From NCBI GenBank assembly GCA_034231615.1, contig CM067322.1, positions 50,784,456 through 50,848,455 on the forward strand: a stretch of 64,000 nt of DNA, written 5' to 3'. How positions within the stretch are numbered: position 1 is the stretch's first letter; each line of letters starts with the position of its first letter. The DNA is from Meghimatium bilineatum (lineage: Eukaryota > Mollusca > Gastropoda > Stylommatophora > Philomycidae). The translations under genes were made by a program, and so were the position numbers. Under the pieces are notes generated by a model. The model saw only the letters and a list, made by a program, of their open reading frames with translations. It did no database searches and was not told the origin of the DNA. This document shows positions 36,301 through 42,300 of this stretch, in pieces.

Positions 36301-39300
36301 GAGATAATGGCAACTCAGGAAATGAGATTAAGCTAAGACTCGAGATGGCTGCCATGGAAAGGTTGAATATGATTTGGAGAAGTAAGGTTAGCATTGAGTA
36401 AAAATCAATCTATTCAGATTGTTAGTGTATATTTTTATACAGTTGTGAAAGCTGGACACAGAAAGGATTCAAGCTTTTAAAAAAAAAAGTGCCACAGACA
36501 TCAGTTAAGAATTGATGATGATGTTCCTCCTTCGCAAGCGAAGATGAGCAAGGCATGAAAAACATTAAATGCGATGGAAAATAAAAATATAATAATAATA
36601 ATTAAAATTGGTAATTAACTAATTTGGTTTGTGAGTTCGTAGATGCCCAATGAGTCTGATTCGTGCACGGAAAGTTCTATAATTAGTTAAGAATTAGTTG
36701 TATAGAACACAAGACTATGAGCCTGATGTGTTATGGGTCTTATTATTATTATTGTTACTGCTAGTTGATAGCTGAATGGCTGTTGTCACAGAGAAGAGAT
36801 TGTTCAAGTACATGTCCCTCATAAGAGTAAAAGCTATGTACAAATTTTCTCCAGCCTCATCAGCATCATCAAGTGCCGTCTCTGCAACGAAGGTTGACTG
36901 CAATGTATCTCCAACACCTCCTGTCTCTTGTCTTGGTGGTGCACTCTGCTAGACTGTAACCTGTCCATCGTGTGATGTTACTCTCCCACTTGTATCTCTG
37001 TCTACCTCTTGCTCGCCTACCCTTGTCACCAGCCTACCCCGTCCTTATATTTCTCCTCCAGGTCTTTCCATGTAATGTCACTATCATTGAGAAATTTCAT
37101 CATTATTCTTCAACCCTTTACTACCCATTTCGGCTTGGACTACAAATTTCATTTTCTCTACAACCAGACTCCCCTTCTTTTCCAAGACAAAGTTTATTGT
37201 TTTGTTCTTGTTCTGTGTTTCTGATACAATATGCGCTTTTTTACAGTTGACAGGCTGTCCCCAATCTGTTTAGTCACCTCCTTATGACATGTATACGATA
37301 CTTCTTGGTATCGCAACATGCATGTCCACACATACATTCACACAGAAATTTGCTAAAGATTCTACACACAGAGATATGCTAAAGATTCTACACACAGAGA
37401 TATGCTAAAGATTCTACACACAGAGATATGCTAAAGATTCTATCACTAAAGTCAAATGATATCAAATGTTTCACCTGTTTTGCTAATTCTCTGGTTGGAG
37501 CTAGCACAAGTGCACGGAATCCATCACTTTTAGCTTCTGCAAGTTGATGCAGAATGGGTATAATAAATGCTGCTGTTTTGCCAGATCCAGTTGGAGCACA
37601 AGCCATCAAGTCTCTACCCTTCAAGTTATGAGATTACATTTATGAGAATATACATCAAGTCTCTACCCGTCAAGTTACGAGAGTAAATGTATGACAATAT
37701 GCATCAAGTCTCTACCCTTCAAGTTACGAGATTAAATGTATGACAATATGCATCAAGTCTCTACCCATCAAGTTACGAGATTAAATGTATGACAATATGC
37801 ATCAAGTCTCTACCCATCAAGTTACGAGATTAAATGTATGACAATATGCATCAAAGCACTATTAAAATATTTATAATCTTCAGAAAAAAGTTGTCCGATA
37901 ATTACCTGTAAACAACAAATAGCCTGACCGGTTATAATTAAGGATTACTGTCAAGAAGAGTGGATAAAAAAAGTGACCTTCAGTGTGAGAGTGAATATTA
38001 ATGGCAGCCACTGCAGCTTTAAAGTGGTTCTCTGAAACTCTGCTAACTAGGGTTGTTATTGTGTAAAAATCACATTTATGCTTCAAATAGCCTAATGGCC
38101 TAATGTCACAGCTTTCTCCAGTAACAGATCTTCCAACTGCATCATTGCAAGAGTCTAATCTTAGCTTTCTATTGGTTACTATTCATATATTTTGTGTTCC
38201 AACCAATGAAAAGTGCAGATCAATATGATGCTCTCTAAGCAACAGCTGGATAGTCTGTTATTGGAGAATTCAGTGATAATGACCTCAAACCTCCAGAGTT
38301 CACAATAATGAAGAGCTAGTAGACAGTCTTTTCAAACTTTAATCACATTTCTTCACAAATTTTTGCCAATAGTGCAATTACACTGCAGTAAATTTATGTC
38401 CTGCCCCTATTCAAGAGCACCATCTGTTTGTCATCTATTTATATCTTTTACCATCAACTTTGCATCCTGTAACTATGTGTTCTTGCTTTCATATTTTCAC
38501 AACACAAACATCATAACATCCTAAATGAGTTTCTGTTGATACTTCTATCACCTGCAAGTCGTAATGGTTCTATGACAGTTCACAGTAATTTATTTATAGA
38601 CCAGACAAATTTATCACAGAAGAAAATCTTGCACCATCTTAAAGACATAAGCAGAAAATCTTTTAGAATATAAAAGAGAAATAACATTTAAATGGTTTGC
38701 TTTGCAGCAATTATGAGGATAAGTTTCTCATGCCGTTAATAAAAAATAATCCAAGCAAATAGGGCTCCCTTAGTAAATACATCACTTCTTTCAACTGTCT
38801 ATAGAATTTCTGTCAAATCACATGGAAGTGACATTTATTTACATTCTTCTCTATCCTTCACTGTGTCACTTTCCTAGTAACTAAGTATAACAGAATAAAC
38901 AGAATTTAACATGTTGTCAGCAGAGACACCAGTATCACATCCAGAGCTGATCATGCTATTGACACCAGGAGATAGAAAAATATAGAAAAACCAAAGAGCA
39001 AGATGAAGAATTAGGGACCTAACCCGAAATAAAGGACTGACGAAAACGGATGTGCTGGACCTCGGACATCCAGACCACAGAGTGGCCAACCGAGGTGCAA
39101 ATAAAACAGTTTTACTGTGGAACCTGCAGCACAACGTAATTCACGCTCCCTGGCGTAAATCACATGATATATTCATTGTAGTTATATGAGAGCGAACGCT
39201 GAAGAAGATGATGAAGAATGGTAGAAAATGGAATGAGAATCACAAAACTACCATGAGACCATTCAAAGGATGACTACAGTTTAGACATGGTGGACTACAG

Positions 39301-42300
39301 TTTGTTACTGCTCTACAAAAAGTAATAGCCATTGATTGTGTCATTAGTCTTGGTCAAGGATCAAATAAGAAAAGAAAATATTTGACACTGTCATCCAAGA
39401 ATTCTATCTAAAAGATAAATCAACACATCTTGTACCTGTAGTAAAACTGGAATGGCCTGCCTCTGTATGCCTGTAGGTTCATTATAGCCTTCATTTTGTA
39501 TGTTACGCAAGATTACATTTGACACATTATAAATGGAGCCTAATTCTTCAAAACTCCTTAATGGATCTGGTATGTCTGTGCCATTGGTGTGTATGTGGTA
39601 CTTGTTTTTCAGATGACGCATCTAGAGTGAGAAAACAGAGATTGACCAGATTTCGGTGTGAATTAAAAAGAAAATATTAAATTATACATATCATTGTGCA
39701 ATCTGCACTTAAACACTCCATGAAAAAAATTATATAAATATCTCTCTTTCTCTCTCTATATATATAAAACAATATACAAAATTCACAGAAAAGAATTCTG
39801 GTATGATATGGAAATGTTTTATGTTATATGATAATATTACAGTTGTTTAGTGCAAATTGTGTTTGCATGTTAGCGGCAACATATTTTCCGTGCTATGTAA
39901 AACCAGAGAAACCAGCACAATTGTTTTTTCAAACAAAAAGTCATCATTAGCAACATAATTTACCGAAATCAAAAGGAGGTTACTTAACTAATGTAAAAAA
40001 TAAACAGCAGTAAGCTTTAGTTTTCACATGCTTCCAGGCTACCATCAGATAGTGCTTCAAAAAAGTACTGCCATACAGGCACGATGGGTACAAAGCCAGG
40101 GGCAGACCATGCAAAAGATGGATTACAGAAATAAAAGAGTCAACAAAAACAAACATATATGAAGGAGACAAAAAGGCTGCCTCCAGAGAACTCTTCTACC
40201 CCAGACTCTGTAAAGCATAAAGAAGTTGTTGCATTACTCTGGTTTGTGCAGAGATGACTTAAAAAGTCTATATCTGGCATAGAATCACCTGTCTCTGAAA
40301 TTTAATGGATGAAGCATGCACCTTTGCAAGTGTTGTTGCACCACATGGATGATTCTGAACAACAGATTCCCAAAAACGTCAGCTGACGTTCTGAACTCCT
40401 TAAGAGATATAACACGCGAGAGTGAGACTAATGTGGATGATGATTCCTTTTCAATGGCTAGGATTAAAGATCAGGGATTGAGATGCGGTGTTGCTAGAGG
40501 TGAACATTTTGGAGGGCGCAGAAGAATGATGGTCAACCAGCATAGGACCGGTACTGTCAGCAGAAGTGTGATGGCGGATACACTCAAGGAGAGATCGGAG
40601 CAACTATGGATGTGTCCAGTTTGCAGTGATGATGATCCGACGACTAACTAACTAACTAACTAACAGATTCCCAGGAGGCAACATCAATGTTGAAGCTCAT
40701 TACAGACATTTTCAGACAACTCAAGAAGCATTTTCTTTGTACACTAGCTAGTCATTTTCCCATAAGGAGCTGACCATACATCATTCTTACAACTGACGGG
40801 AATTAAACCAGGTCTGTTCTAGCAGCACCGAATCGATTTGCAACACAAGTAAACAGGTTTTCCGTACTTGACCAACCACATCCTCAGAAAAGATGTGGTC
40901 TCGCCAAAACTTTCAGCCTGTGTACTCAAGTCACTGAGAACAGACCAATCGAAACAAGGACTATTACAACATCAACGAACATCCCGTACAAGTATTAAAG
41001 TATCATCAGGAACACAAACACAGAATGTACATCCGCTGTTTTAACCAATATTTAATGTAACCAGAAGACACCAGATTCAACAACAAAATTACCTCCTCTT
41101 CTTTAATAATAGCATTATGTGAATTGGATTTCTTCTTCTTCTTCTTTTTCTTTGCCTTGGATTGTTCTGCCAACACAGTGTGTGAGTCAATCACTTTGTC
41201 TTGCTGACTTGAAACAATGACTGCATCTGAAGCAAGTTTTGGTTTTATGATCTGCACAACACACACACAAAAAAACATTTCTTAAATTTAAAAAAAAATA
41301 TTATTATTAAATGGAAGGAGATGATTCTTCTTTCATTTGCTTAAAATATGTCTAAATCTGTAATTTTGTCACCTCAATAAACTTCAGAAACACAAATGTA
41401 GATTTAAACAACAAAATAACACTATTCAAAACAATTATTATACAAACACTGTGTTACCAATGTCAAACATGGACAACGACAGTACAAGATAAACGTAAAC
41501 TAGTGACAGCTGAAATGGCATGCTTGCGCAGAATCCTAAGAATATCGTTAAGAGACAGAGTAAGAAATTAAGACATTAGACAAAGAACTGGTAGTCCTCC
41601 AATCTTGGAATATATTAAGAGACAACAGATAAAATCGTTTAAAATGGTTTGCACACATCAGCAGACTACATAAAATAGTAATATACAGTAAATATTCTCA
41701 TGAGACAGAATTGATAGTCATATTTTTCTGGATGTTATTAAGCAGCCATGAAATATCATCGGTGGTGATGAGTTAAATGTAGTTGACCACTTCAGTTTTT
41801 TAAAAATAATGATTGCAGATGAATAAACTTTGTTTAGATGAAGACATTTCACTTAGCTCTAGCAATGTTACTGAAGTATACAAGTGATGCCTCGATATTC
41901 AACAATAGTTGACAGAAGTATTCTCCTTCAATAATGATTCATATTATTATATTAAAGTAGCCTAAAATCCTTTTGGCCTGACACAACCTCACATATTCCA
42001 ACTTCAGCACTGCTTATAGGTCACTTTGACTCTCACATATGAAATGGTATATACAACTCTACCCTATAACCACCTTAGTCGCTTCCTACAACATGCATGG
42101 ACGGTAAACAGTAACAGTGTTATTCTTTGTTTCCCTTTCAGGCCCTGGCACACATCTTGAAAATAAGTTGATAATGATAACTTAGTCTAGCCTACTAAAC
42201 TTCTTGCGCTTGAGGAACCAGATTGTGTTAAATAAAAAGTAACTACTAAAAATAACTGGGCCACCTAATTTCACTAAGATAATTCAGAAATTATCAGCTC

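Noticed and set aside
41700..41760. PEKYDY on the minus strand as the KRKYDF block of DDX52
   Set aside because: No following LDFF-like residues and no convincing splice sites.
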